Shown here: piece by piece, positions 8,133 through 16,673 of the stretch
Layout of the letters: each line of letters opens with the position of its first letter
Position numbering within the stretch: position 1 is the stretch's first letter
NCBI RefSeq assembly: GCF_040239565.1
Contig: NZ_JBEHWS010000016.1
Span: 23,208-87,207 of the forward strand
DNA length: 64,000 nucleotides
Direction: 5' to 3'
DNA from: Fulvimarina sp040239565
Lineage (GTDB): Bacteria > Pseudomonadota > Alphaproteobacteria > Rhizobiales > Rhizobiaceae
Notes under the pieces: generated by a model
What the model saw: only the letters and a program-made list of their open reading frames with translations
Database searches by the model: none
Told to the model about the DNA's origin: nothing
Made by a program: the position numbers and the translations under genes

Positions 8133-8483
8133 TCAGCTTGCGAGCGGCAGAGGTCTGCCGCGGTGCAGCGTCCGCATCTTCGACTCGCCGGCTTCGCGAT
8201 CCCATGATGTCGCGGCCGACTGCCTCTGATGCTCCAGATGGACGAGGCATGCGCAGCGCAGATGGGAGGCGAAATTCTTGACTTCGCCGCGCAGGTCCAG
8301 AACTTCGTCGTGAAGCTTCGTCAGGAACTTCGCCAGGGACATGCCCTGACTTTCGGCAAGATGTTCGAGAGTTCGCCAGAAAGCGGCTTCGAGCCTGATC
8401 GAGGTGGAATGTCCGCTCAGCCGGACCGAACGCGTTTCGCCTTCGATTTCCTCCGGCGCGATCCCTGCAAACATCTGGCACAT
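8133..8483 (-). CDS. Ribbon-helix-helix (RHH_4) DNA-binding protein
   Basis: About 116 residues from the ATG at 8483 (MCQMFAGIAPEEIEGETRSV). The central part, SVRLSGHSTSIRLEAAFWRTL followed by GMSLAKFLTKLHDEVL, is the ribbon-helix-helix fold of the RHH_4 family, common in Alphaproteobacteria, whose members begin MCQ(I/M)FAG and end near NFASxLRCxCL. Homologues usually stop after about 80-90 residues; here a basic tail of about 30 residues (HQRQSAATSWDR onward) is added and may be poorly conserved. Further in-frame codons upstream to 8570 are less family-like. Probably a small transcriptional regulator; target unknown. Confidence 0.8.
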   Translation of the reverse strand: MCQMFAGIAPEEIEGETRSVRLSGHSTSIRLEAAFWRTLEHLAESQGMSLAKFLTKLHDEVLDLRGEVKNFASHLRCACLVHLEHQRQSAATSWDREAGESKMRTLHRGRPLPLAS

Positions 8484-8595
8484 GATATCAAGCCTCTTCC
8501 CAAACCGCGCATTATTAGAACCGTTTGAATGTGAACTGGCAAGCTTCATGCGTGAGTAATTCGCCACCAAAACGATCCTGGCGCATTGTTACGGC

Positions 8596-9216
8596 TTAGA
8601 GGAACCGTTCCAGCTCCCGCCTCAGGCGGCGGCGTTCTCTCTTCTTGTGAATTTGGTAGGTGATCACAGAATTCGGCGTGATGCGGGTTTTTTCGTCGGC
8701 GTGCCAGTCGATGGTGAATTTCCGTTTCGCGCCAACCGGCAGGTCCTCTGGACCGTAAAGCGCGACAACGGTCATCTCGAGGGCCTTGATTGCGGTCTTG
8801 TCCCTGATTTTCGGGGCATCGTTCGCGAGTTGTTCGATGAGGGCATCGAAGTGGCCGATATCGAGATACTGACCGCTTTCGAGGCTCCCCTGCCGCATCG
8901 CCGAGCGCGGATCCATGCCGAGGTCTTCGGGCAGTTCCCGCATGTCTGTGAGCTGAACCTCGCGTTTGCCCTCGTCGGTTTCGAGCTCGGCGATCAGGCT
9001 CGTCACATAGATCGGCTCCTGACTCATATTCGTGACCAGGCACCGCGCGTGAAGGCCCTTGCCGGCACCGCGGGAAATCAGGATCGAGGAGCGGCGCTGC
9101 CGGAGATAGCTGTTGAACAGCAGCTGAAGATAAAACACCCAGACGCACAGCATCGCAGCGCTGATGATGACGCTCAAAATATTGCTGTGCGAACCGATCC
9201 AAGATGCGATCGACAT
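8596..9216 (-). CDS. Conserved membrane-anchored protein of unknown function
   Basis: 206 residues. One hydrophobic helix lies near the N-terminus (NILSVIISAAMLCVWVFYLQ, residues about 13-32), followed by a basic YLRQRRSS turn, which places the rest in the cytoplasm by the positive-inside rule. The soluble part has a beta-rich look (LHARCLVTNMSQEPIYVTSL) and ends in a very basic KKRERRRLRRELER tail. I do not recognise a named family; similar single-TM proteins occur in Rhizobiales. It lies alone between an RHH regulator and a divergent DUF3179 gene. Confidence 0.75.
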   Translation of the reverse strand: MSIASWIGSHSNILSVIISAAMLCVWVFYLQLLFNSYLRQRRSSILISRGAGKGLHARCLVTNMSQEPIYVTSLIAELETDEGKREVQLTDMRELPEDLGMDPRSAMRQGSLESGQYLDIGHFDALIEQLANDAPKIRDKTAIKALEMTVVALYGPEDLPVGAKRKFTIDWHADEKTRITPNSVITYQIHKKRERRRLRRELERFL

Positions 9217-9317
9217 GGCGCTGCTTCCCGTTCAGGCAGTTCTTTTATCTCAAGGTAACGCGCGGATGACCCAGAACGAAAAAATGAATGGAGGTGACGA
9301 ACGATAAGGAGATTGCC

Positions 9318-10319
9318 GTGTTCCGTGCTGCTCTTTGTTTTCTGTCGTGCTTATTAGCCTCGGTGTTGTTTGCGCCCGCCGGGCTTGCGCAGACAGGCTC
9401 GCCGGCGCGTGCCGAGCAATATCAGCGCGAGGGCTGGAAGACCGATTTCTTCCGCTCCGAGATAGATCTGACCGAAATTCGTGATGGCGGCCCGCCGAAG
9501 GATGGTATCCCCGCTATCGACGATCCCCGCTTCGCCTCAGTCGCCAATGAAAGCGTACTCGACGACCGTGAGCCCGTCATTCCGGTGACGATCGGCGCCG
9601 AGACGCGAGCCTACCCGGTCCGCATCCTGATGTTCCATGAGATCGTCAACGACGATGTGGGCGGTGTGCCGGTCGCCGTAACCTACTGTCCTCTGTGCAA
9701 TGCGGCGATCGTCTTCGACCGGCGGCTTGACGGAAGGGTGCTGGAATTCGGGGCCACCGGGAAGCTGAGGCATTCCGATCTGGTCATGTATGACCGGCAG
9801 ACCGAGACCTGGTGGCAGCAATTCACGGGACAGGGTCTGGTTGGCGAACTTGCAGGCCGCTCGCTCGATATGATCCCCACAGGAATGGTCGCGTGGAGCG
9901 ACTTCAGGAAGCGCCATCCCGAGGGCCACGTGCTTCAACCGCCAAAGACGGTTTTGGGTGACTACGGGCGTAACCCCTATGTCCGATACGACAGCGCCGC
10001 GCAGCCATTTCTGTACGACGGTCAAATGCCCGAGGATATCGGGCCGATGGAGCGGGTCGTCCTGGTTCGTGACGAAGCCGGAAAGCCTGTGACTGTAGTG
10101 ACGATGAATGCACTGCGGGAAGCAGGTGCGATAGAGAGGAACGGGTACACGGTCAGCTGGAGCGCCGGACAAGCCTCTGCACTCGACGCCGAACGCATCG
10201 CTCAAGGCCGCGATGTCGGCAATGTACGGGTAACGGGGGCAGCCGGACGACCGGCTCTGCACGAGGTCACCTTCGCCTTCGTCGCCTACGCCTTCTACCC
10301 CGATCTTCCAATTCGATAG
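9318..10319 (+). CDS. DUF3179 domain-containing exported protein
   Basis: 333 residues from a GTG at 9318 with AAGGAG seven bases upstream; the ATG at 9288 has no such site. The signal peptide runs through LCFLSCLLASVLFAPAGLAQ. The body has the DUF3179 hallmarks: YPVRILMFHEIVND, the Cys pair in VTYCPLCNAAIVFDR, an FGATGKLRHSDLVMYDR segment and TETWWQQFTG. The family is periplasmic or secreted and has no established biochemical function; the conserved Cys, His and Trp residues suggest a metal or redox site. It stands just upstream of a CoA-ester lyase on the same strand but is separated by 42 bases. Confidence 0.88.
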   Translation: MFRAALCFLSCLLASVLFAPAGLAQTGSPARAEQYQREGWKTDFFRSEIDLTEIRDGGPPKDGIPAIDDPRFASVANESVLDDREPVIPVTIGAETRAYPVRILMFHEIVNDDVGGVPVAVTYCPLCNAAIVFDRRLDGRVLEFGATGKLRHSDLVMYDRQTETWWQQFTGQGLVGELAGRSLDMIPTGMVAWSDFRKRHPEGHVLQPPKTVLGDYGRNPYVRYDSAAQPFLYDGQMPEDIGPMERVVLVRDEAGKPVTVVTMNALREAGAIERNGYTVSWSAGQASALDAERIAQGRDVGNVRVTGAAGRPALHEVTFAFVAYAFYPDLPIR

Positions 10320-10361
10320 TCGACGGTTGCCATTCATCCGAAGTCGCGCGAAACAGCGACT

Positions 10362-11255
10362 ATGCCGATGCCCATTCCGCCCCGCCGATCGCTGCTTATC
10401 GTTCCCGCGAGCAATGCCCGCGCTCTGGAAGCGTCCGATCGTGTCGCTGCGGACGGGATCGTCTACGATCTTTCCGAAACCGTCCTGCCTGCCGATAAGC
10501 CGGATGCGCGAGAGCGTCTGCGCGAGCATCTTGCCGCTTCGCGCTTTCCCGGTGAGCGGATCGTACGAATCAACGGACTCGACACCGCCTGGGGTACGGA
10601 GGATTTTCTCGCGGCCAGAGGCGCCGATGTCGACGCGATCCTGTTGCCGCGCGCCGAAGAGCCGGGTGTCGTCCGGCAGATCGTCACGGCGCTGCACGAG
10701 ACCGACGCACCCGAAAGCTTCAAGCTTTGGGCGATGATCGAGACGCCGACGGGCGTTGCCAACGCCATGGCGATCGCGAACGAGAGTTCGGGCCGTCTAT
10801 CGGCCATGGTCGCCGGTATCGGAACGCTCAAGATCGCATCCGGTATGCGCCCCGATCGCGACCGCACCGAGCTCATGCCATGGCTGACGACCATCGCGCT
10901 CGCCGCCAAAACCCATGGCCTCAGCGTGATCGACGGTCATTTTGCCGACGTGCGGGATGCGGAAGGTTTTTCGCGTGAATGCGCAAGCGCCCAGCGGCTC
11001 GGCTTCGATGGCAAGCTTGCGATCCATCCGCAGCAGATTAGCGAAGCCAACGAACGGTTTGCGCCGCCGCAGGCCGCGATCGATTGGGCCACGAAAGTGG
11101 TCGATGCGTTCTCATCCTCGCCCGACATCGAGGCCGGCGTCGCCGCTATGGATGGGCGCACCATCGACCGACTTCACCTGACAGAAGCCGACCGCATTCT
11201 GAAATTGCGCGACGCGATTGCGGCGAGACAGGACATGAAAGCAGAAAGCAAATGA
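10362..11255 (+). CDS. CitE-like CoA-ester lyase (HpcH/HpaI aldolase superfamily)
   Basis: 297 residues. The N-terminus RRSLLIVPASNARALEAS and the core WAMIETPTGVANA (with the Mg-binding Glu) followed by GIGTLKIASG and VIDGHFADVRDAEGF match the citrate lyase beta/L-malyl-CoA lyase type of TIM-barrel aldolases. Members cleave or form C-C bonds in CoA esters such as citramalyl-CoA, malyl-CoA or beta-methylmalyl-CoA. The usual DLEDAV acidic motif reads YDLSETV here, so the second metal ligand region is altered. The specific substrate cannot be told. The stop overlaps the start of the next gene (ATGA), so the two are translationally coupled. Confidence 0.85.
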   Translation: MPMPIPPRRSLLIVPASNARALEASDRVAADGIVYDLSETVLPADKPDARERLREHLAASRFPGERIVRINGLDTAWGTEDFLAARGADVDAILLPRAEEPGVVRQIVTALHETDAPESFKLWAMIETPTGVANAMAIANESSGRLSAMVAGIGTLKIASGMRPDRDRTELMPWLTTIALAAKTHGLSVIDGHFADVRDAEGFSRECASAQRLGFDGKLAIHPQQISEANERFAPPQAAIDWATKVVDAFSSSPDIEAGVAAMDGRTIDRLHLTEADRILKLRDAIAARQDMKAESK

Positions 11256-11458
11256 AGCTCTATCGGTTTCTCAGCGGTCCGGACGACTCTTCATTCTGCC
11301 ACAAGGTCTCGCTCGCGCTTTCAAAGGGCTGGGAGCTACACGGCTCGCCGACCTATGCCTTCGATCAGACAAGCAGCACGATGCGCTGCGGACAGGCGGT
11401 GACGAAGACGGTCGAGGGTAAGGACTACGATCCGGAGATGAAGCTCGGCGAGCAGTAG
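11252..11458 (+). CDS. DUF1737 small protein
   Basis: 68 residues, MKLYRFLSGPDDSSFCHKVSLALSKGWELHGSP then a short tail with QAVTKTVEGKDY. This is the DUF1737 pattern of a small alpha/beta protein with GWELxGxP in the middle. The ATG overlaps the stop of the CoA-ester lyase by four bases. In other Alphaproteobacteria DUF1737 genes often sit behind this lyase, so a helper role is plausible but unproved. Confidence 0.82.
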   Translation: MKLYRFLSGPDDSSFCHKVSLALSKGWELHGSPTYAFDQTSSTMRCGQAVTKTVEGKDYDPEMKLGEQ

Positions 11459-11509
11459 GATGGCCATGGTTGCTATCGCCCAGGGAATTTTCAATCCTCG
11501 GCTTTTCAA

Positions 11510-12226
11510 TTGAGGCGCAGCGCGGCTGTCCTTCTTACGATTATGAAAGGCATTGCCGCACTCTGTCTCGTTATCGCGATCGCGATCGCACTGGGCGTTC
11601 TGGTTCCGCGCGGGAGAACCGTCGAACCCGATCGGTTGGGCCTGACGCGTAACATCCTGATACTTTCGAACGCCATTCACACCGATATTGCCCTGCCTCT
11701 CGATGACGCGACCCGGAGTGCCTTCGGCTTCGTCGAAACTGCTGGCCTTCCCATCGGGCGACGCGATGCCGAGTGGATCTTGATCGGCTGGGGGGGCGAA
11801 CAGTTCTACGTGAACACGCCGACCTGGAACGAGCTCAAGCTCTTGCCGGTGGTCCTGTCGATTTTCGGCGACCAATCCGTCCTTCGCGTTGCCTTGACTG
11901 GCACGATCGATCCCGATGCGTCCTTCGTCCGGCCAGTGGCTCTGAGCGACCGGGAATATCGCAGGCTTCTCGACGCCATTCTTGAAAGCTTCAGGACCGA
12001 GCCAGGCGGCCGACGCACCGCGCTCGATGTATCCGGCTATGGCGATTTCGATCGGTTTTATCCCGCCAAGGGCCGATTTCAGGTGCTGTTCGGCTGTAAT
12101 ACTTGGACCGGGGACATGCTGCGCCGAGCAGGCCTTACCACTGGATGGTGGACGCCTCTGCCCTTTCTTCTCGATGCATCTCTCGACCTGCACGAGCCTC
12201 GCGCTGCCGATGAAGGGAACGGCTGA
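11510..12226 (+). CDS. TIGR02117/DUF2459 family membrane-anchored protein
   Basis: 238 residues from a TTG; an ATG at 11543 is an alternative and neither has a clear ribosome binding site. An N-terminal hydrophobic anchor (GIAALCLVIAIAIALGVLV) is followed by a soluble domain with ILILSNAIHTDIALPL, WILIGWGGEQFYVNTPTW, GDFDRFYPAKGRFQVLFGCNTWTGDMLRRAGL and WWTPLPFLLD, all characteristic of this family. The conserved His, Cys-Asn and Tyr suggest an NlpC/P60-like papain fold; function is unknown, though similar genes occur near polyhydroxyalkanoate genes. Likely periplasmic. Confidence 0.85.
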   Translation: MRRSAAVLLTIMKGIAALCLVIAIAIALGVLVPRGRTVEPDRLGLTRNILILSNAIHTDIALPLDDATRSAFGFVETAGLPIGRRDAEWILIGWGGEQFYVNTPTWNELKLLPVVLSIFGDQSVLRVALTGTIDPDASFVRPVALSDREYRRLLDAILESFRTEPGGRRTALDVSGYGDFDRFYPAKGRFQVLFGCNTWTGDMLRRAGLTTGWWTPLPFLLDASLDLHEPRAADEGNG

Positions 12227-12277
12227 GCGCTCCTGCGCGTCTTCTCCTTGGAGAAATGCAATTCAGGGAGAGCCTCG

Positions 12278-12541
12278 ATGTCGAGCACGAAGCAGTTGAC
12301 CGATCACAACGCGATCCAGGCATGGGCGGCGGAAAGCCGAGGACGGCCGGCGATCGTCGCCGAAACGGAAGGCGAAGGCGGGCCGGGCCTCCTGCGCTTC
12401 GATCATGGTCAGGATAACGACGGGCTTGAGCCGGTCTCCTGGGATCGCTTCTTCGAAATCTTCGAGGAGCAGAAACTCGCCCTTCTCGTCGATGCATCGG
12501 GCGATAATTCGCAGTTCAACAAGTTCGTCAGCCGAGACTGA
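12278..12541 (+). CDS. Small conserved acidic protein of unknown function
   Basis: 87 residues from ATG 12278, with GGGAGAG seven bases upstream. The sequence has DHNAIQAWAAESRGRPAIV, GLLRFDHGQ, LEPVSWDRFFEIFEEQKLALL and the end SQFNKFVSRD, a pattern I recognise from a family of small Alphaproteobacterial proteins that are often mislabelled as glucan branching enzyme fragments. It is cytoplasmic and acidic. No function is known. Confidence 0.8.
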   Translation: MSSTKQLTDHNAIQAWAAESRGRPAIVAETEGEGGPGLLRFDHGQDNDGLEPVSWDRFFEIFEEQKLALLVDASGDNSQFNKFVSRD

Positions 12542-12648
12542 CGAAACGCCTTCGCGGTTGCGTCCTTTCAATCCGTTGAAGTTCTCCGCGTTATAATATA
12601 ACACCGATTATCTAGCGGATCACCGCGAACATCGGATGAGGACGTGAC

Positions 12649-13134
12649 ATGCTGACGGGTTCGGTCCTGAGTTTTCTGGTCTTCTTCGCGATCGTCTTCG
12701 TGGTCGCGATGAGCGGGGCGGTCTTTAAGCCGGGCCCATGGTACGAGCGGCTCGACAAGCCGTCCTGGACGCCGCCTAATTGGGCGTTCCCCACTGTCTG
12801 GACGGTTCTCTATCTTTTCATCGCGATCGCGGGATGGCGCGTCTATCAGGAGGCTGGACTGGTCGCCTTGCCCTTCGTGATCTACGGCGTGCAGCTGGCG
12901 CTTAACGCGGCGTGGTCGGCGCTCTTCTTCGGCATGCGGCGCGCAGATCTCGCCTTCGCCAATGTCGTCGCGCTCTGGTTTCTGGTCGCGGCGAATTTCT
13001 CTGTCTTCCTGCCGATCGATCTCTGGGCCGGGCTCCTGCTCGTTCCCTATCTCGCCTGGGTCACGGCGGCGGCCTGCCTCAACTATTCCGTCTGGCAGCG
13101 CAATCCGCAGGTCTTTTCAGGCCGCGCCGCCTGA
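12649..13134 (+). CDS. tspO: TspO/MBR family tryptophan-rich sensory protein
   Basis: 161 residues, five predicted membrane helices and high Trp content. Family motifs: PWYERLDKPSWTPPNWAFPTVWTVLYL near the first loop, LNAAWSALFFG in helix 3 and the final ACLNYSVWQRNP. TspO proteins bind tetrapyrroles such as protoporphyrin IX and, in Rhodobacter and Sinorhizobium, modulate gene expression under oxygen or nutrient limitation. The gene is alone; its upstream region contains an AT-rich TATAATATAA box. A location close to haem A synthase (ctaA) fits a tetrapyrrole link, but that is inference. Confidence 0.93.
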   Translation: MLTGSVLSFLVFFAIVFVVAMSGAVFKPGPWYERLDKPSWTPPNWAFPTVWTVLYLFIAIAGWRVYQEAGLVALPFVIYGVQLALNAAWSALFFGMRRADLAFANVVALWFLVAANFSVFLPIDLWAGLLLVPYLAWVTAAACLNYSVWQRNPQVFSGRAA

Positions 13135-13136
13135 TT

Positions 13137-13352
13137 TTACCGGTTCTCGCGCGGCGGTGTTTCCATCCATTTGATGACGAGCATCGCCGGGATGATCCAG
13201 AGGAAGCCGGTCAGGAAGAAATAGGCGAGATGCACCCAGCCGCTCGACTCGGCAAAGAAGGCGACGGCGACAGTCGTCGCGATCAGCGCATAGACGATCA
13301 CCAGGAAGATGATGATGATCGTTCCGATGAATTTCTTGAGGCGAACCGGCAT
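13137..13352 (-). CDS. DUF2842 small membrane protein
   Basis: 71 residues with two hydrophobic helices (TIIIIFLVIVYALIATTVAVAFF and LAYFFLTGFLWIIPAMLVIKWM). The start MPVRLKKFIG and the end WMExP are characteristic of DUF2842, found widely in Alphaproteobacteria, often next to the haem A synthase gene as here. It converges on tspO with only two bases between stops and diverges from ctaA. Function unknown; the genomic link hints at cytochrome oxidase biogenesis. Confidence 0.9.
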   Translation of the reverse strand: MPVRLKKFIGTIIIIFLVIVYALIATTVAVAFFAESSGWVHLAYFFLTGFLWIIPAMLVIKWMETPPRENR

Positions 13353-13559
13353 GTCGCTCCTTCGTTGTCTCGCGACGGCTTGTGGCTCCGCCCGACTCCT
13401 TGCCCCTTAATGGCGACCTGCGCCCCGGATTTCCAGACATTTCCCATGTGACCGATCGCAATGCGTCCCCGTTGGACGCCTGACCGGATCGTATTGACGC
13501 AACCGCTGCGACGCAGATGCGGCTTGTTTCCGCCGACAATCGGATGCAAACGACGCCAC

Positions 13560-14651
13560 ATGAGTACCGCCACTTTCGAGCAGGCCGAACCACGGGCCGT
13601 TTCCTCCACAGGACGCAACCGCTTCTGGGTGCGTCTCTGGCTTCTCGTCGTCGTCGCCTTCGTCTTCGCGATCGTTACCGTCGGCGGCGCGACGCGGCTG
13701 ACCGAGTCGGGGCTTTCCATCACCGAATGGAAGCCGATCCACGGCGTTATCCCGCCGCTTTCGGCCGCCGAATGGGAAGAGGAATTCACGCTGTACAAGC
13801 GCATTCCGCAATATCAGGAACTGAACCGGGGCATGAGCCTGTCGGAGTTCAAGACCATTTTCTGGTGGGAATGGGCGCATCGGCTACTTGCCCGCGGCAT
13901 CGGCCTCGTCTTCGCGATCCCGCTCGTCTTCTTCTGGGCGACTGGCCGGCTGGAGCCGTTCCTGAAGCCGCGTCTTTCAGGGATTCTTGCCCTCGGCGCG
14001 ATCCAGGGCGGTATCGGCTGGTGGATGGTCGCCTCGGGCCTCGTCGATCGGACGGACGTGAGCCAGTATCGGCTCGCCACACATCTGACCGTCGCTTCGC
14101 TCATTCTGGCGGCTTCGCTGTGGGTGGCCGAGGGCCTTAAGCGCCGAGATCCGGTGCCGCCGCCGACGCGCGGCTCGCTTGCCGTGGGCCTTGGGCTTGT
14201 CGCGCTGGTCATCCTGCAGATCTATCTCGGCGGTATCGTAGCGGGGCTCAATGCTGGCCTCATCTACAACACCTGGCCGCTGATGGACGGGGCATTCATC
14301 CCCGCCAATCTGTTCGGTCTTCAGCCGGCTTGGCTCAGCCTCTTCGAGGATCACCTGACGATCCAATTCGTCCACCGGATGACGGCCTATCTGATCTTCA
14401 TCCTGACGTTGATTCATGCCATCGCCGCCCAGATGATATCGCCCGGCACGCGCCATTCGCGCACGGCCTGGATGCTGTTCGGCGCGGTCGTCGTTCAGGC
14501 GATGATCGGCATCGTGACGCTGCTTCTTGTCGTGCCGATCTCTTGGGCGCTGCTGCACCAATTCGGCGGCGTCGCGGTACTCGCCGTCGCGATCATCCAT
14601 GCGCGCGGGCTCAAGGGCGAGTATCCGAAGCTAGCGACAGCGAGCCCGTAA
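13560..14651 (+). CDS. ctaA: Haem A synthase, COX15/CtaA family
   Basis: 363 residues, about eight membrane helices. It oxidises the C8 methyl of haem O to the formyl of haem A in the inner membrane. The haem-binding His positions are visible: WEWAHRLLARGIG, YRLATHLTVA, TIQFVHRMTAY and LLHQFGGVAVL. The first extracytoplasmic loop has VGGATRLTESGLSITEWKPI, the type-2 (alphaproteobacterial/mitochondrial) form without the Cys pair of Bacillus CtaA. ATG 13560 is chosen because the family starts close to it; longer in-frame extensions upstream are not family-like. Haem A made here could serve the quinol oxidase encoded at 18.7-23.3 kb. Confidence 0.95.
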   Translation: MSTATFEQAEPRAVSSTGRNRFWVRLWLLVVVAFVFAIVTVGGATRLTESGLSITEWKPIHGVIPPLSAAEWEEEFTLYKRIPQYQELNRGMSLSEFKTIFWWEWAHRLLARGIGLVFAIPLVFFWATGRLEPFLKPRLSGILALGAIQGGIGWWMVASGLVDRTDVSQYRLATHLTVASLILAASLWVAEGLKRRDPVPPPTRGSLAVGLGLVALVILQIYLGGIVAGLNAGLIYNTWPLMDGAFIPANLFGLQPAWLSLFEDHLTIQFVHRMTAYLIFILTLIHAIAAQMISPGTRHSRTAWMLFGAVVVQAMIGIVTLLLVVPISWALLHQFGGVAVLAVAIIHARGLKGEYPKLATASP

Positions 14652-14683
14652 AGTGTCCGCCGCCGCCGGGGCTTGTGAGACAC

Positions 14684-15616
14684 TCACGCCTCGCCATCCA
14701 TCAGGCGCTTGCGCAGAACCTCAATATGGTCTGGGCGGATTCCGCAGCAGCCGCCGATGATTTGGACGCCCCGCCGAACCCACCGCTCGGACGCATTCGC
14801 GTAGTCTTCGGTGGAGATGGCGTTTTCGTAGAGCCAGCGGCCTTCGTGATAGACAGCCGCATGGGCGTAGACCCCGACAGGGCCATTCCAGTACTTATCG
14901 GTCACGTCGAGGCACGCATCGATATGCCTCACATCCGTGTGCATGATTGAGACAAGGGGCACGTTTTCAGTCGCCAAGATGCTGAGCGCGTCGGCAAGGG
15001 GCTCTCCGTCCGGCTCGCCGAGGCTGAGACCGCGATCGCCCATGAGCCGCATTGTGCCGTCCGCCGCTGCGTCGCAGGATAGGCCGACCCAGATAGGCAG
15101 CCCACTCTCTCGCGCGCCACGCAGCGTCGTCTGCATTCGCGATACGCCGACCATCATCTCCAGCATAAGGAGATCCGCGCCCGCGTCCCGCATGATCGCG
15201 GTCTGCACGGCAACGCTGCGTTCCAGCCGTTCCAGCGGCGGGTGGCGATATGTCCACGACCAGTATGATACGCCACCGGCGATAGCCACACCGGGCGCAT
15301 CCATTCGATCACGCGCTTCGACCGCGAGTTCTATGGCTCGACGATTGTAGTCGGCGAAACGCCCGGCTTCGCCCGCGTCCGTCAGGGCGTGATGGGTTGC
15401 GGCGAACGTGTTGGCGATGACGATCTCGGCTCCGTGGCAGATGTATTCCTCATGGATGCTACGGACGATGTTGGGATGGGACAGCGTTCCTCCACCGTTC
15501 CATGCTCCTGGGAGTTGCGGCACGCCGCGCCCCTCGATTTCGGTACCGGTCCCGCCGTCGATCAAGATGGTCTCGCCGGCGCTGATGCGAGCCATCAGTT
15601 CTTCGTAGCGCTTCAT
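14684..15616 (-). CDS. Homocysteine S-methyltransferase family protein
   Basis: 310 residues from ATG 15616, which has GGAGGAG eight bases upstream. The barrel begins ILIDGGTGTEIEGRG and has ANTFAATHHAL and GGVSYWS. The zinc Cys residues are in VGLSCDA and in the terminal GGCCGIRPDHI. Members transfer a methyl from S-methylmethionine, betaine or a corrinoid donor to homocysteine. The donor cannot be read from the sequence. The gene is convergent with ctaA and diverges from the dienelactone hydrolase, with a 280-bp gap. An upstream Met at 15700 would add 28 unconserved residues and lacks a comparable ribosome binding site. Confidence 0.88.
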   Translation of the reverse strand: MKRYEELMARISAGETILIDGGTGTEIEGRGVPQLPGAWNGGGTLSHPNIVRSIHEEYICHGAEIVIANTFAATHHALTDAGEAGRFADYNRRAIELAVEARDRMDAPGVAIAGGVSYWSWTYRHPPLERLERSVAVQTAIMRDAGADLLMLEMMVGVSRMQTTLRGARESGLPIWVGLSCDAAADGTMRLMGDRGLSLGEPDGEPLADALSILATENVPLVSIMHTDVRHIDACLDVTDKYWNGPVGVYAHAAVYHEGRWLYENAISTEDYANASERWVRRGVQIIGGCCGIRPDHIEVLRKRLMDGEA

Positions 15617-15896
15617 AGACGTCTCCTCCTCGCTCGTATTCGAGCTGCCGCCCATCCGGCTAAGAGACTGAAATATAAACGCGGAATTTGCACCTGCCAT
15701 TTCGTTAGCAGGTTGATAGCTTCACAAACGGCGCGAGACGCGAGGGCAAATTGCCGCGAGTCCTTGCGCAAGGTCCGGTCGCGTCGTGGACTGAGGGCCT
15801 CTTGGTTTCGGATTGTCCCCAAATGGCGGTTCTTAAGTATCGCCGTTCCTCTACTTGATGATTTGCGAGGGAAATTTGAACTGATTGGAGATGGAT

Positions 15897-16670
15897 ATGA
15901 CCGCAAGATCGATCGTAACCGCGACCGTTCTGCTCTGTCTGACATCCGCCACTGCCGTTGCCGGCGAAGCCGTGACATATCAAGCCGATGGCGCGGACTA
16001 TGAAGGCTACTTCGCGCCCGCTTCGGGCGAAGGCGGCGGCAGCGGCCTCGTTCTCATCATCCACGATTGGGACGGCCTGACGGATTACGAACGCCAGCGC
16101 GCCGACATGTTGGCCGAAATGGGCTACGACGCCTTCGCCGTTGATCTCTACGGTGCCGGTAATCGTCCGGAGACGACCGAAGCCAAGAAGGCCGAGACTG
16201 GCAAGCTCTATGACGACCGAGAGGCGATGCGCAGCCGCATCTTGGCAGGCCTCGAAACCGCACGGGGCCAGTCCGAGGCGGACGAAGCCGTCGTCATGGG
16301 CTACTGTTTCGGCGGCGCGGCAGTTCTCGAGCTCGCCCGGTCCGGCCAGGCGAGCGATATCACCGGCTACGCCACCTTCCACGGCGGCCTCTCCACGCCC
16401 GAGGGCCAGAGCTACCCGTCGGACACCGCGCCGATTCTTATCGAACACGGCGGCGCTGATACGTCGATTTCCATCGCCGATGCCGCCGAACTCGCCAAGA
16501 CGCTGGAAGACGCCGGCATCACCTACCAGCTCGACATCTATTCAGGCGCGCCCCACGCTTTCACGGTCATCGACTCTGACCGCTATCAGGAGCGGGCCGA
16601 TAAGAAGTCGTGGATGAACTTCGAGGCGTTTCTGGAGGAGAATCTTGGCGAGGGAACAACTGCCGGCTGA
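15897..16670 (+). CDS. Dienelactone hydrolase family protein, exported
   Basis: 257 residues from the ATG at 15897, six bases after GGAG; two further in-frame starts lie just upstream. A signal peptide (SIVTATVLLCLTSATAVAG) predicts periplasmic location, unusual for classical cytoplasmic dienelactone hydrolases. The alpha/beta-hydrolase core has the nucleophile in GYCFGGAAV (Cys, as in dienelactone hydrolase), the Asp in HGGADTSI and the His in GAPHAFTVID. Substrate unknown; exported members act on varied esters or lactones. The gene stops three bases before the convergent argC stop. Confidence 0.88.
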   Translation: MTARSIVTATVLLCLTSATAVAGEAVTYQADGADYEGYFAPASGEGGGSGLVLIIHDWDGLTDYERQRADMLAEMGYDAFAVDLYGAGNRPETTEAKKAETGKLYDDREAMRSRILAGLETARGQSEADEAVVMGYCFGGAAVLELARSGQASDITGYATFHGGLSTPEGQSYPSDTAPILIEHGGADTSISIADAAELAKTLEDAGITYQLDIYSGAPHAFTVIDSDRYQERADKKSWMNFEAFLEENLGEGTTAG

Positions 16671-16673
16671 TCC

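Noticed and set aside
15617..15896. Possible SAM-type riboswitch upstream of the homocysteine methyltransferase
   Set aside because: Only a simple CCTGC/GCAGG hairpin is present; the conserved SAM-II or SAM/SAH core sequences are not.
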